Source of the DNA: Spirochaetia bacterium
Lineage (GTDB): Bacteria > Spirochaetota > Spirochaetia > CAKZLE01
Direction of reading: 5' to 3'
NCBI GenBank assembly: GCA_021736385.1
Contig: JAIPFY010000018.1
Span: 1-49,954 of the forward strand
Length of the DNA: 49,954 bases
The position numbers and the translations under genes are program-made. Each line of letters starts with the position of its first letter. Position 1 is the stretch's first letter. Of the stretch, positions 1 to 7,435 are shown one piece after another. The notes beneath the pieces were generated by a model. It was given only the letters and a program-made list of their open reading frames with translations, ran no database searches and was not told the DNA's origin.

Positions 1-358
1 AGCCTTTGGTCTTCATGGTTTTTAGATCTCCTGATGGTGTTTTTTTGTTGTAATCAAAACTGTATCAGTATTTCTTTCCTAGACCAAGGCTTAGTTCTCT
101 TTTTTATCACTTTTCACCCACACATCCTCACGAAGAGCCCTTTTTCTCTCACTTTTTCCATTTCTTTCCTTGACTATTACTTATCCCTGTGGTAAGTTTC
201 AATTGCTTTATTGTAGAACGCATTCGAAGTTTGTGTCTTGTACCTGTTTCATGTCTTATCTTTTGATCAGATCTGGCCGGTGATACGTTGCTCTTACATG
301 TTGTTTTAGCATAAAGTAAATTATTTTTTAAACTCCGGTATAACCGGGAAGGATTCTT
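1..358. other. AT-rich gene-free region upstream of the RRM gene
   Basis: No credible coding sequence is visible here. The stretch is pyrimidine-rich with many T runs. The first 12 bases (AGCCTTTGGTCT) are nearly complementary to bases 81-91 (AGACCAAGGCT, one base missing), and a T-rich tract follows. This could be the terminator of a gene left of the window, but the 68-base loop makes that uncertain. The remainder is probably the promoter and 5' leader of the RRM gene. A short CCGG-TATAA-CCGG stem lies just before its ribosome binding site. No convincing -35/-10 pair was found. Confidence 0.5.
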
Positions 359-631
359 ATGGCTAAAAAGATTTATGTAGGTAATATGAATTACGCTACA
401 ACCGAGGACCAGCTTTTTGATTTGTTCGGTCAGTACGGAACTGTCAACAGTGTCAGAATTATTACTGACAGAGAAACGAACCGACCTAAGGGTTTTGGTT
501 TTGTTGAGATGGAAGAGGATGATTCAGCTGATGCAGCTATCGTTGCTCTTGATGGAAAAGAGTTTGACGGTAGAAACCTTAGAGTAAATGTTGCTCTTGA
601 GCGAAGACCTCGCCAGAACAACTACAGATAA
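359..631 (+). CDS. Small single-RRM RNA-binding protein
   Basis: The 90-residue protein is almost entirely one RNA recognition motif. RNP2 is IYVGNM (residues 5-10) and RNP1 is KGFGFVEM (about 44-51), with the aromatic residues that stack on RNA bases in both. A short basic tail (RRPRQNNYR) follows. Small single-RRM proteins of this kind occur in cyanobacteria, spirochaetes and some proteobacteria and are thought to act in RNA folding or stability, often under cold or other stress. The ATG follows GGAAGGA with suitable spacing. A long AT-rich leader precedes the gene and a strong intrinsic terminator follows, so it is probably monocistronic. Its RNA target cannot be told from sequence. Confidence 0.93.
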   Translation: MAKKIYVGNMNYATTEDQLFDLFGQYGTVNSVRIITDRETNRPKGFGFVEMEEDDSADAAIVALDGKEFDGRNLRVNVALERRPRQNNYR

Positions 632-644
632 TACCTGACTCACG

Positions 645-684
645 AAAAAAAGGACCGGCCCCCAAGGCTTGGTCCTTTTTTTTT
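645..684 (+). terminator. Intrinsic terminator of the RRM gene
   Basis: An A-run and AGGACC pair with GGTCC and a run of nine T after a short GC-rich loop (CCAAGG region). This is a classic rho-independent terminator starting about 14 bases after the stop codon. The A-run would also give a U-tract on the minus strand, so it could act in both directions. Confidence 0.85.
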
Positions 685-720
685 GTTCGAATCAGCCGAT
701 GAAAGAATCGAAACAAGCGT

Positions 721-745
721 CTGATACCAGCGATCGCGGTATCAG
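721..745. promoter_or_regulatory. Inverted repeat upstream of the deoD promoter
   Basis: CTGATACC and GGTATCAG form perfect 8-base arms around a 9-base spacer containing CGATCG. The repeat ends 27 bases before the -35 of the deoD promoter. It is either an operator for a nucleoside-responsive regulator or a hairpin; the sequence does not decide. Confidence 0.4.
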
Positions 746-772
746 CTACGTTCTTCTTCTGGTACTGTGTGT

Positions 773-802
773 TTGACTTTTACCCTGAGACTCAACTATA
801 CT
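773..802 (+). promoter_or_regulatory. Sigma-70-type promoter of deoD
   Basis: TTGACT (773-778) is followed after 18 bases by TATACT (797-802), one mismatch from consensus in each box. Transcription would begin near 809, so the deoD start codon must lie downstream, which fits the ATG at 833. Confidence 0.7.
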
Positions 803-832
803 GAGACAGGAACCTACGAGAGGAGGATACCT

Positions 833-1540
833 ATGGCAACACCCCACAACCGGGCGAACCCCGGTGATATCGCTGAGACCATCCTGCTGCCGGGCGACCC
901 GCTTCGGGCGAAATTCATCGCAGAGCACTATCTTGAGGATGCTGTCCTGTTCAATGATGTACGGAACATGTTCGGCTATACCGGGTACTGGAACGGCGTC
1001 CGTGTCTCCACGATGGGTACAGGGATGGGCATCCCCTCGATCTCCATCTATACCGAAGAGCTGTGCAGGTTCTACGGGGTGAAGAAGCTGATACGAGTCG
1101 GGTCCTGCGGTGCGATGCAGCCCGATATCAAGCTGTATGACATCATACTCGCGATGAGTGCCTGTACTGATTCATCGATCAACAATTACCGCTTTGACGG
1201 CGGCAGCTATGCACCGACTGCGTCGTTCGACCTGCTCTACAGGGCCTATGAGCATGCCGGCAGCCTCGGGATCACGCCGCACGTAGGGACGGTGACCTCA
1301 AGCGATACCTTCTATACCATCGATGGAGAAGATATCTCCTGGCAGCAGTGGGCAGCCTACGGCTCCCTCGCTGTGGAGATGGAGAGTGCCGGGCTCTATA
1401 CCACCGCCGCACGACACGGGGTACAGGCCCTGTCGATCCTCACGGTCTCTGATTCTCTGGTTCATGGGCAGGAGGTCTCCTCCGAAGAACGGGAGAAGGC
1501 CTTCACCACCATGATGGAGATCGCACTGCAGCTGGCCTAG
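833..1540 (+). CDS. deoD: Purine-nucleoside phosphorylase, DeoD type
   Basis: The predicted enzyme cleaves purine (deoxy)nucleosides with phosphate to the free base and (deoxy)ribose-1-phosphate in the cytoplasmic salvage pathway. The 235 residues match the usual DeoD length. Recognisable blocks are the phosphate-loop region LLPGDPLRAKFIA near the N-terminus, GTGMGIPS, RVGSCGA, the nucleoside-binding VEMESAGLY and SDSLVHGQE, whose Asp is the catalytic acid. The ATG is chosen because AGGAGG lies just upstream. A GTG further upstream in frame lies before the promoter and is unlikely. The gene may feed on purine nucleosides brought in by an importer such as the one at 34154-38896, but no direct link is visible. 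Its stop codon overlaps the stop of the convergent HD gene. Confidence 0.95.
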   Translation: MATPHNRANPGDIAETILLPGDPLRAKFIAEHYLEDAVLFNDVRNMFGYTGYWNGVRVSTMGTGMGIPSISIYTEELCRFYGVKKLIRVGSCGAMQPDIKLYDIILAMSACTDSSINNYRFDGGSYAPTASFDLLYRAYEHAGSLGITPHVGTVTSSDTFYTIDGEDISWQQWAAYGSLAVEMESAGLYTTAARHGVQALSILTVSDSLVHGQEVSSEEREKAFTTMMEIALQLA

Positions 1541-2118
1541 TCTGCAGCTGATCCTGCAAGACCCAGTTCCTGTGCCTTGGGACGCATGCCGTCTATGGTC
1601 CACTGGATGACTTCTGAGACCTCCATCTGCAGCATCTGAGCGCCACGCTCGATGACCGATCGGTCAACACCGGCTGAGAAGGCCTTCGCCTTCCACTTCT
1701 TCTTCACCGATTTCACCCCCATATCGAGGATGCTCTTCGATGGACGAACCAGTGCGGTGGCAGCCACGAGACCGGTCAGCTCATCGATCGTGTAGAGGAC
1801 CTTCTCCATATCGGTCTTCGGTTCCACCTCCGAGCAGATCCCCCAGCCGTGGCTCTCGATCGCCCGTATCAGCTCCTCAGGCCAGAGGGCCTCCTGCAGA
1901 ATGTCACGGACTTTCGTACAGTGCTGATCGGGGAACTCCTCGAAGTCGATATCATGGCACAGTCCGACCACGCCCCATACATCAGGATCTTCGCCCATCT
2001 TCTGTGCCGCATACCTCATGACTGATTCGACTGCCAGTGCATGGTTCAGCAGGGTCGCCGTATGCACATGTTCCTGCAGCAGCGCCCATGCCTCATCTCG
2101 TGTGATCGTTCTATTCAT
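1537..2118 (-). CDS. HD-domain protein, predicted metal-dependent phosphohydrolase
   Basis: The 193-residue protein has an HD-type signature: a first His region (LLNHALAVE), then GLCHDIDFEEF with the metal-binding His-Asp pair, then a later conserved ESHGWG segment and an Asp in TIDELTG. Compact HD proteins of this layout are usually annotated as HDIG or hydrolase family; the substrate is unknown. The ATG follows AAGGAG at good spacing. It overlaps the end of the upstream biotin ligase gene by 8 bases, so the two are probably translationally coupled. Its stop shares the CTAG tetranucleotide with the deoD stop on the other strand. A longer in-frame reading toward 2592 enters the birA region and is not supported. 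Confidence 0.82.
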   Translation of the reverse strand: MNRTITRDEAWALLQEHVHTATLLNHALAVESVMRYAAQKMGEDPDVWGVVGLCHDIDFEEFPDQHCTKVRDILQEALWPEELIRAIESHGWGICSEVEPKTDMEKVLYTIDELTGLVAATALVRPSKSILDMGVKSVKKKWKAKAFSAGVDRSVIERGAQMLQMEVSEVIQWTIDGMRPKAQELGLAGSAAD

Positions 2119-2935
2119 CGTGTATCTCTCCTTCTGGACCATGTGTACATGGACCGAGCAACTCTCCAGAATACCAGGACCTGCTGGTCCCCTCGACAGC
2201 GATGACCAGACCTCCCTGATCATCGATCCCCCGTACGATCCCGCAGATGATCTCATCCTCTGCAGGCCCCGTTCGCTGCTCAGCAGCCTCCCCGGGAAGG
2301 AATGCGACCTGCCGGCCGTTGAGAAACAGGTGTGTCTGCAGATAGGTCCGCCAGTGCTCATCATGCAGCGCATCATACAACGCAGAAAGCAGTCCCGGAA
2401 GCAGATCCAGCGGATCTCCCACGCCTCCCCCTTCCATGACGATCGAGGTCGGAGGCCTCTTATGGGCCGTACCGTACCGCTCCTGCGGGAACTCCCGCTG
2501 CAGGCAGTTGATGCCGATCCCCATATAGGCGGCATCAGAAGTACTCTCACACAGGATACCACAGATCTTCCGACCGTGCACCAGGATATCATTGGGCCAC
2601 TTGATCCTCACCTCTTCGTCCAGCAGCCCTGTGAGCAGGGAGCATACCGCTTCACCGGTGCGAAGGGGCAGTTCATGCAGGGCACAGGGGATCGACTCCC
2701 GTGAGATCGCCACGGTGACAAGGAGCGAGCTCCCGGGACTGTCCGACCAGCTCCTGCTTGCGATACGACCGCGACCGGTCTTCTGGTGTCCGGCGGTCAC
2801 CACCAGAGAGGCCTGATGGCTGCCAGCAAAGAGTTTTTTTGCCGTATCCATGGTGGATCCCACCTGATCGAAGCGATAGACCGGACCGGCACCGAAGGGA
2901 TTCTCACATACGATCTGTTCCATAGGCATGAGCAT
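2111..2935 (-). CDS. birA: Biotin--[acetyl-CoA-carboxylase] ligase, catalytic-domain-only form
   Basis: The enzyme activates biotin with ATP and attaches it to the biotin carrier domain of carboxylases. The catalytic core is clear: FDQVGSTMDTAKKL (start of the ligase fold), GRGRIASRSW (the biotin and adenylate loop, variant of GRGRxGRxW) and KWPNDILV...KICGILCE, with the conserved Lys and substrate pocket. There is no N-terminal DNA-binding wing, so unlike E. coli BirA it should not act as a repressor itself. The start is uncertain: GTG at 2974 and ATGs at 2935, 2929 and 2923 are in frame. The ATG at 2935 is used because AAAGGATCGGG lies upstream. The gene is divergent from argR and shares its control region. 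Confidence 0.88.
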   Translation of the reverse strand: MLMPMEQIVCENPFGAGPVYRFDQVGSTMDTAKKLFAGSHQASLVVTAGHQKTGRGRIASRSWSDSPGSSLLVTVAISRESIPCALHELPLRTGEAVCSLLTGLLDEEVRIKWPNDILVHGRKICGILCESTSDAAYMGIGINCLQREFPQERYGTAHKRPPTSIVMEGGGVGDPLDLLPGLLSALYDALHDEHWRTYLQTHLFLNGRQVAFLPGEAAEQRTGPAEDEIICGIVRGIDDQGGLVIAVEGTSRSWYSGELLGPCTHGPEGEIHDE

Positions 2936-2975
2936 ATAATGTCCCGATCCTTTATGCAACAACCCGTTTTTCACC

Positions 2976-3031
2976 TTGCAATAAACTCTTGCATATTGTA
3001 TGTTTATACAAAAATAAAAGCATAAATATGC
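2976..3031. promoter_or_regulatory. argR promoter and two ArgR-box-like palindromes
   Basis: A candidate promoter TTGCAA (2976-2981), 17 bases, TATGTT (2999-3004) is overlapped by TTGTAT-GTTT-ATACAA (2996-3011). A second palindrome, GCATA-AA-TATGC, lies at 3020-3031. The centres are 22 bases apart, close to the spacing of paired 18-base ARG boxes bound by an ArgR hexamer. The boxes are AT-rich with TGCAT/ATGCA-like ends, as in ARG boxes. Autoregulation of argR, with possible effects on divergent birA, is inferred. Confidence 0.55.
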
Positions 3032-3051
3032 ATTTTCATAGAGAGGAACAC

Positions 3052-3522
3052 ATGCGAGAACGGCAGAACAGACTGACCAAGATCAAGGAACTCATCAAGA
3101 CCCATCGCATCGACAGTCAGGAGATGCTCCTGGAACTGCTCACACAGCAGGGATATACCGTGACCCAGGCTACCCTCTCACGGGATCTGAAGATGTTGAA
3201 GGTCGGTAAGATCTCTGACGGGTGGTCCGGTTACTACTATGCACTGCCGGAGAACGAACTGGTCTCTGAATCAGAGAAGAGCTATATCCAGGACGTCCGC
3301 CGAGGGGTCCTGTCGATCGAGTTCAGCAAGAACATCGGCGTGATCAAGACCAGACAGGGACATGCAGACAGCGTAGCCCTCGCACTCGACATCCTGTCGA
3401 TCCCCGAGATCCTCGGAACGGTCGCAGGAGATGACACCATCTTCGTGATCCTGCGCGACGGCATGACCAAAGAGGACCTGCTGATCAGCTTCAAGACCAG
3501 GATCCCGGAGATCGATGCATAA
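3052..3522 (+). CDS. argR: Arginine repressor ArgR/AhrC
   Basis: The 156-residue protein has the usual two-part ArgR layout. The N-terminal winged helix (about 1-70) contains RLTKIKELIKTH and the recognition helix region VTQATLSRDLKML. The C-terminal oligomerisation and arginine-binding domain contains GHADSVALALD and GTVAGDDTIFVI, the latter close to the GTxAGDDTIF family motif. It should bind ARG boxes as an arginine-bound hexamer. The ATG has GAGAGG upstream; the reading frame is open further upstream but that part overlaps the operator. No arginine biosynthesis or deiminase genes lie nearby, so its regulon must be elsewhere apart from probable autoregulation. Confidence 0.93.
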   Translation: MRERQNRLTKIKELIKTHRIDSQEMLLELLTQQGYTVTQATLSRDLKMLKVGKISDGWSGYYYALPENELVSESEKSYIQDVRRGVLSIEFSKNIGVIKTRQGHADSVALALDILSIPEILGTVAGDDTIFVILRDGMTKEDLLISFKTRIPEIDA

Positions 3523-3680
3523 ACCACCCCCCTGCGGTAAACCCCTTCAGAGGGTATCAGCAGCTATAGCCAAAACCCATGAAACTCATTACTCTTATAG
3601 CATCCGGCTTATAGTGGAGGCAGTGGTATCCTGCACACAGGAGTGCTGCCCGAGAACATTCGACGTCTAAGGAGACCCAT

Positions 3681-5264
3681 ATGAGCATAACCTATACCAA
3701 TCTTGACCAATGCAGCGCCTTCGAGGAGCTGAAAGGACTCTCACCGGCAGTCCTGCGCACAGAACTCACCGCCGAGAGAGCCGCTTCGTATACGATCGGT
3801 ACTGCAGGAGATCTCTCCTTCAATTACGCCGCGGCACCGGTGCAGGAGAGACACCTCGAAGTGCTTCAGAGACTTTCACAGCAGCAGCAGGTCATAGAGA
3901 AATACCAGGAACTGCTCGACGGGCAGATCATGAACCCCGGCGAGTCACGTATGGTCCTCCACCATCTCACCCGGGGCAAGCTCGGTGCGGATGTGATCGT
4001 AGAGGATGAAGACAAAGAACGATTCTATGCCTCCCAGCTGCGAAGGATTGAGCTGTTCACCAAACAGATCCACTGCGGGGAGATCACAGGATCGACCGGG
4101 AAAGCCTTCGATACGGTCGTGCAGATCGGGATCGGGGGTTCTGACCTGGGCCCCAGAGCACTCTATCTGGCACTGCAGGGAATCTGCAGAGCCTCGGAAG
4201 ACGGTCAGCTGATGGGAGCTGAGTTCATCTCGAATGTGGACCCCGATGATGCTGCGGCAGTGATGCGCAGAGTCGATCCCGAGACGACCCTCTTCATCCT
4301 GGTATCAAAGAGCGGCACGACCCAGGAGACACTGACAAACCGGGATCTGGTGATCAAACGCATGAAGGACTCCGGCATCAAGGGACTGGACCCTGCACGG
4401 CATATGGCTGCCGTGACCAGCATGACCAGCCCGCTGGCCTCCTCATCAGAGTATCTGGAGAGCTTCTACATCGATGACTTCATCGGCGGCAGATACTCAT
4501 CCACCAGTGCTGTCGGGGCTCTGGTCCTCTCCCTCGCCTATGGACCGCAGGTATTCAGAGCCCTGCTCGCAGGAGCTCATGCAGCAGATAAAGCAGCCCT
4601 GGAACCCGACATTCGACACAACGCCGCCCTGCTGGATGCCCTGATCGGCATCTATCTCAGGAACGTACTCGACCGCAGGACCACCGCCGTACTTCCCTAT
4701 TCCCAGGCACTCTCCAGATTCCCTGCACATCTGCAGCAGCTCGATATGGAGAGTAACGGTAAACGGGTCAACCGGTTCGGGCAGGAGATCTCCTACAGCA
4801 CCGGGTACACCATCCTCGGCGAGCCGGGAACCAACGGTCAGCACTCGTTCTATCAGCATCTCCATCAGGGTACCGATGTCACTCCCCTGCAGTTCATCGG
4901 ATTCTCACACTGTCAGTATGGTGAGGATATGGAGATCGATCGAAGCAGCAGCCAGGAGAAGCTCAACGCCAACCTCGCAGCCCAGATCATTGCCTTCGCC
5001 AAGGGGCAGGACCATGAGAACCCCAACAAGCAGTTCCCGGGAGAACGCTACAGTACCCTGCTGCACGGCAGACAGCTCACCCCCTATTCCCTTGGAGCTC
5101 TGCTTGCACACTTCGAGAACAAGGTGATGTTCCAGGGATTCCTCTGGAATGTGAACTCGTTCGATCAGGAAGGGGTCCAGCTCGGTAAGCTCCTTGCGAA
5201 CAAGATCCTCACCGGGAAGGTCGATGATGAGGCCCTCGCAGTCTATGTCGATCTGCTGAGATAG
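3681..5264 (+). CDS. pgi: Glucose-6-phosphate isomerase
   Basis: The enzyme interconverts glucose-6-phosphate and fructose-6-phosphate in glycolysis. The 527 residues show IGIGGSDLGPRAL (sugar-phosphate site), SKSGTTQETLTN (phosphate-binding SIS segment), GGRYSSTSAVGAL, SNGKRV, GTNGQHSFYQHLHQGT with the catalytic His/Glu region, and SFDQEGVQLGK near the C-terminus with the catalytic Lys. AAGGAG lies at good distance before the ATG. The gene stands alone between argR and a strong hairpin. Phosphofructokinase, the next glycolytic step, lies just downstream on the opposite strand, so two consecutive enzymes are neighbours but not co-transcribed. Confidence 0.96.
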   Translation: MSITYTNLDQCSAFEELKGLSPAVLRTELTAERAASYTIGTAGDLSFNYAAAPVQERHLEVLQRLSQQQQVIEKYQELLDGQIMNPGESRMVLHHLTRGKLGADVIVEDEDKERFYASQLRRIELFTKQIHCGEITGSTGKAFDTVVQIGIGGSDLGPRALYLALQGICRASEDGQLMGAEFISNVDPDDAAAVMRRVDPETTLFILVSKSGTTQETLTNRDLVIKRMKDSGIKGLDPARHMAAVTSMTSPLASSSEYLESFYIDDFIGGRYSSTSAVGALVLSLAYGPQVFRALLAGAHAADKAALEPDIRHNAALLDALIGIYLRNVLDRRTTAVLPYSQALSRFPAHLQQLDMESNGKRVNRFGQEISYSTGYTILGEPGTNGQHSFYQHLHQGTDVTPLQFIGFSHCQYGEDMEIDRSSSQEKLNANLAAQIIAFAKGQDHENPNKQFPGERYSTLLHGRQLTPYSLGALLAHFENKVMFQGFLWNVNSFDQEGVQLGKLLANKILTGKVDDEALAVYVDLLR

Positions 5265-5280
5265 CGCACCACATCGCACT

Positions 5281-5336
5281 GATGCGATACAGAAGAGCCC
5301 CCCGGTATATGCCGGGGGGCTCTTCTGTATTGCATC
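5281..5336 (+). terminator. Long hairpin after pgi, no U-tract
   Basis: GATGC, then GATACAGAAGAGCCCCCCGG, pairs almost perfectly with CCGGGGGGCTCTTCTGTAT and GCATC around a TATATG loop. The stem exceeds 20 base pairs and begins 16 bases after the pgi stop. No T-run follows on either side, so it may stop transcription differently from a classic intrinsic terminator, or protect the mRNA 3' end. Confidence 0.65.
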
Positions 5337-5441
5337 AGCGTCCGTTGACCATAGGTATCCGAGAGATCGAGCACCTGAAATCAGGGCAGCGGGGAGGAAT
5401 GATCGAACATCACGGTGTGGGGTATCTTGTGTTGTGGTTGG

Positions 5442-5494
5442 AAAAAAGAAAAAACCCCTCAGGGAAAAGGAGGTTTTTAAAAAACCCTGAGGGG
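5442..5494 (-). terminator. Intrinsic terminator, minus strand (pfkA operon)
   Basis: Read on the minus strand, CCCCTCAGGG and CCCTGAGGGG (10 perfect pairs) enclose a 20-base AT-rich loop. A near-continuous T-run, TTTTTTCTTTTTT, follows directly. It lies 261 bases beyond the pfkA stop and would end the aminotransferase-regulator-pfkA transcript. Confidence 0.75.
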
Positions 5495-5512
5495 AACATC
5501 AAAAGGAGGTCG

Positions 5513-5545
5513 ATGAAAAAAGTTTATGCTCTTTCACAAAGGTAA
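5513..5545 (+). CDS. Possible 10-residue leader peptide or gene remnant
   Basis: AAAAGGAGGT, an essentially perfect Shine-Dalgarno sequence, lies 2 bases before an ATG that opens MKKVYALSQR and stops. The MKK start is typical of a genuine translation start. No plus-strand gene follows, so a classic attenuator role has no visible target. It could be a tiny peptide, the remnant of a deleted gene or coincidence. Low confidence. Confidence 0.25.
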   Translation: MKKVYALSQR

Positions 5546-5754
5546 ACACGTACCTGAAATAAAAGGTTACAAAAAACTTTTCCCAAAAATACTGCTGCAG
5601 ATCCCTGCCGGGCAGGTTCTGCAACGTTCTCTGCTTTGCGCCTATAAAATATAAAGATACGCCGAATTAATCAAGTACATTTCCTGTTAATTTTATAAAT
5701 ATTTATCTTTTTTGTAAGGACTCCATATCTCTTTACTATATAGAACCTTATCTT

Positions 5755-7086
5755 CTAATTCTTCATGTTCACCGGTTGTCTGGTATTCTCAAGGACATCT
5801 CTCCAGAGGCTTCCCTCTGTATTCACTTTATTCCGCTCTGAGACAGCCACACGAATGGGCACATGGACGAACTTGTTATTCAGCAGACTGATCAGGGTCC
5901 TGGTCTTGCCGGCCATCGCCGCATGCACTGCGTGGGCTCCGAGCCTGGAGCAGTAGATCGAATCGTTGGGATTCGCCGGAGCACTGCGGATGATATAGCT
6001 GGGATCGATATACTTGATGTTCACTTCCATCTGCAGATCGGCAAAATACTCCTGCATCCTGCTCTTCAGGAACTCCCCGATATTCATCAATCGCTTGTTA
6101 CCCGAACCGTCGACCATCCCTGATTCCGCAAGCAGTTCCTGTCCTGCCCCCTCTGCCGCCAGGATGACGGCATGACCCCGGTCAAGCAGTCTGGCTCTCA
6201 GATGCTCCAGCAGCCCGTGGGGACCATCCATATCGAAGGGGTTCTCAGGGATCAGACAGAAGTTCACATCGCTCATCGCCAGAGCGGTATGTGCGGCGAT
6301 GAATCCCGACTCGCGACCCATGACCTTCACCAGACCGATCCCGTTGATCGTATCATGCGCTTCGACGTGGGCACCCCGTACCGACTGGACGGCCGTGGTG
6401 ACCGCGGTATCGAAACCGAACGAGCTCTGGATGAACGAGAGGTCGTTATCGATGGTCTTGGGTATGCCGATGACGGCGATCTTGAGGCCCCGTTTCTGAA
6501 CCTCCTCCCCGATCTCATCGGCGCCGCGAAGGGTCCCATCACCGCCTACGGTGACCAGGATGTTCACGTTCATCCGCTCAAGGGAATCCACGATGTCCTG
6601 AACCCGATCCCCGCTGCCGCGGGAGGATCCCAGGATCGTACCACCCTTGACCTGGATGTCATCGACCACATCAGGATCCAGTGGTATGGGTTCATAGGGA
6701 CTGTCAGGCAGCAGCCCTCGATACCCGTACTGGATACCGCTGATGCGGCGTACACCATATCGATACCAGAAACACCTCACGACCGCTCTGATCACATTGT
6801 TCAGACCGGGACATAATCCACCGCAGGTCACGATAGCCGCATGGACATGGGCAGGATTGAAATAGATCTTATCCCTCGGTCCCGCCACCTCGATCGCATC
6901 AAGCGAATAGGGTGCTGCAGTACCGTCTTCCTTCAGCCGGGCATCGATCTTATGGAGGATCCGTTCATTATCATCCACATAGTTCGCTACGGTATCTCCC
7001 CGCTTATAGGACATGGCGATCGGAGATTGTATCTTTGCCTCACCGAGAACCGGAATGGTAAAATCGAATTGGTCATCCTTCATCAT
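5755..7086 (-). CDS. pfkA: 6-phosphofructokinase, probably ATP-dependent (group with Gly/Lys signature)
   Basis: This 443-residue protein phosphorylates fructose-6-phosphate. An N-terminal extension of about 80 residues precedes the catalytic fold, as in the long spirochaete, plant and trypanosomatid-type enzymes. Key segments are [14 protein letters not shown] (nucleotide-binding Gly loop), [25 protein letters not shown] (catalytic TIDND), [10 protein letters not shown] and PEN (substrate contacts). GGDGT argues for ATP rather than pyrophosphate, since PPi enzymes usually have GGDD. PKTIDND carries the Lys common in PPi enzymes and also in this ATP-dependent subgroup, so donor identity is likely but not certain. 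The start overlaps the upstream regulator gene by 14 bases, indicating coupling. Confidence 0.9.
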   Translation of the reverse strand: MMKDDQFDFTIPVLGEAKIQSPIAMSYKRGDTVANYVDDNERILHKIDARLKEDGTAAPYSLDAIEVAGPRDKIYFNPAHVHAAIVTCGGLCPGLNNVIRAVVRCFWYRYGVRRISGIQYGYRGLLPDSPYEPIPLDPDVVDDIQVKGGTILGSSRGSGDRVQDIVDSLERMNVNILVTVGGDGTLRGADEIGEEVQKRGLKIAVIGIPKTIDNDLSFIQSSFGFDTAVTTAVQSVRGAHVEAHDTINGIGLVKVMGRESGFIAAHTALAMSDVNFCLIPENPFDMDGPHGLLEHLRARLLDRGHAVILAAEGAGQELLAESGMVDGSGNKRLMNIGEFLKSRMQEYFADLQMEVNIKYIDPSYIIRSAPANPNDSIYCSRLGAHAVHAAMAGKTRTLISLLNNKFVHVPIRVAVSERNKVNTEGSLWRDVLENTRQPVNMKN

Positions 7087-7435
7087 GCGACTCCTTGTTC
7101 AGCTGCGCTTTGAACTGTTCAAAGCGCGTATCTGCATAGTTCTTAACATCCTTCTGAAACTCATCATAGAGGGCTATGAGCTGCATCCCTGCCGGTGTGA
7201 TCACCGCTCCAGATCTGCGGTCCCCGCCCTTTCTCCGCTCAAGTATCTGCTGACCCAGATCATCCTCCAGGGTCTTGAGCATACTGTGTGCTTTGGAGTA
7301 GGAGAGGCCCAGCTGTAAAGCTGCGCTTCGTATCGAGCCCTCCTTCACGATCTCCTGCAGCAGCCACAGTACACCGATCCCCATGAACTTCTCATCTTTT
7401 CCGTCAACAAGATAGATCTTGAGCTTCAGCTCCAT
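7073..7435 (-). CDS. ModE-N-type winged-helix transcriptional regulator without molybdate-binding domain
   Basis: The 120 residues match the DNA-binding domain of ModE and related LysR-like winged helices: [42 protein letters not shown] and the wing motif [18 protein letters not shown] final helical segment follows. The C-terminal Mop/TOBE molybdate-sensing domains of full ModE are absent, so the effector is unknown; it may sense something else or act without ligand. It overlaps the aminotransferase gene by 10 bases and pfkA by 14 bases, so all three are translated as a coupled set. A link to the molybdenum-hydroxylase genes in the window is only a possibility. Confidence 0.8.
   Translation of the reverse strand: MELKLKIYLVDGKDEKFMGIGVLWLLQEIVKEGSIRSAALQLGLSYSKAHSMLKTLEDDLGQQILERRKGGDRRSGAVITPAGMQLIALYDEFQKDVKNYADTRFEQFKAQLNKESHDEG

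Larger units (their letters stand above)
5337..5754. other. Gene-free region between pgi and pfkA
   Basis: This 418-base stretch contains the minus-strand terminator at 5442-5494, a possible 10-codon ORF at 5513-5545, and a nested hairpin at 5596-5623 (TGCAGA...TCTGCA enclosing CCTGC...GCAGG). The last 110 bases before the pfkA stop are very AT-rich with no visible structure. No longer credible gene was found. Confidence 0.6.

Noticed and set aside
2119..2592. N-terminal extension of the HD-domain protein
   Set aside because: It overlaps birA in another frame. The ATG at 2118 has a clear ribosome binding site and the family starts there.
5282..5545. 87-codon plus-strand frame after pgi
   Set aside because: It starts inside the long terminator hairpin and its composition is not protein-like. 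Only the last 10 codons have a good ribosome binding site and are listed separately.
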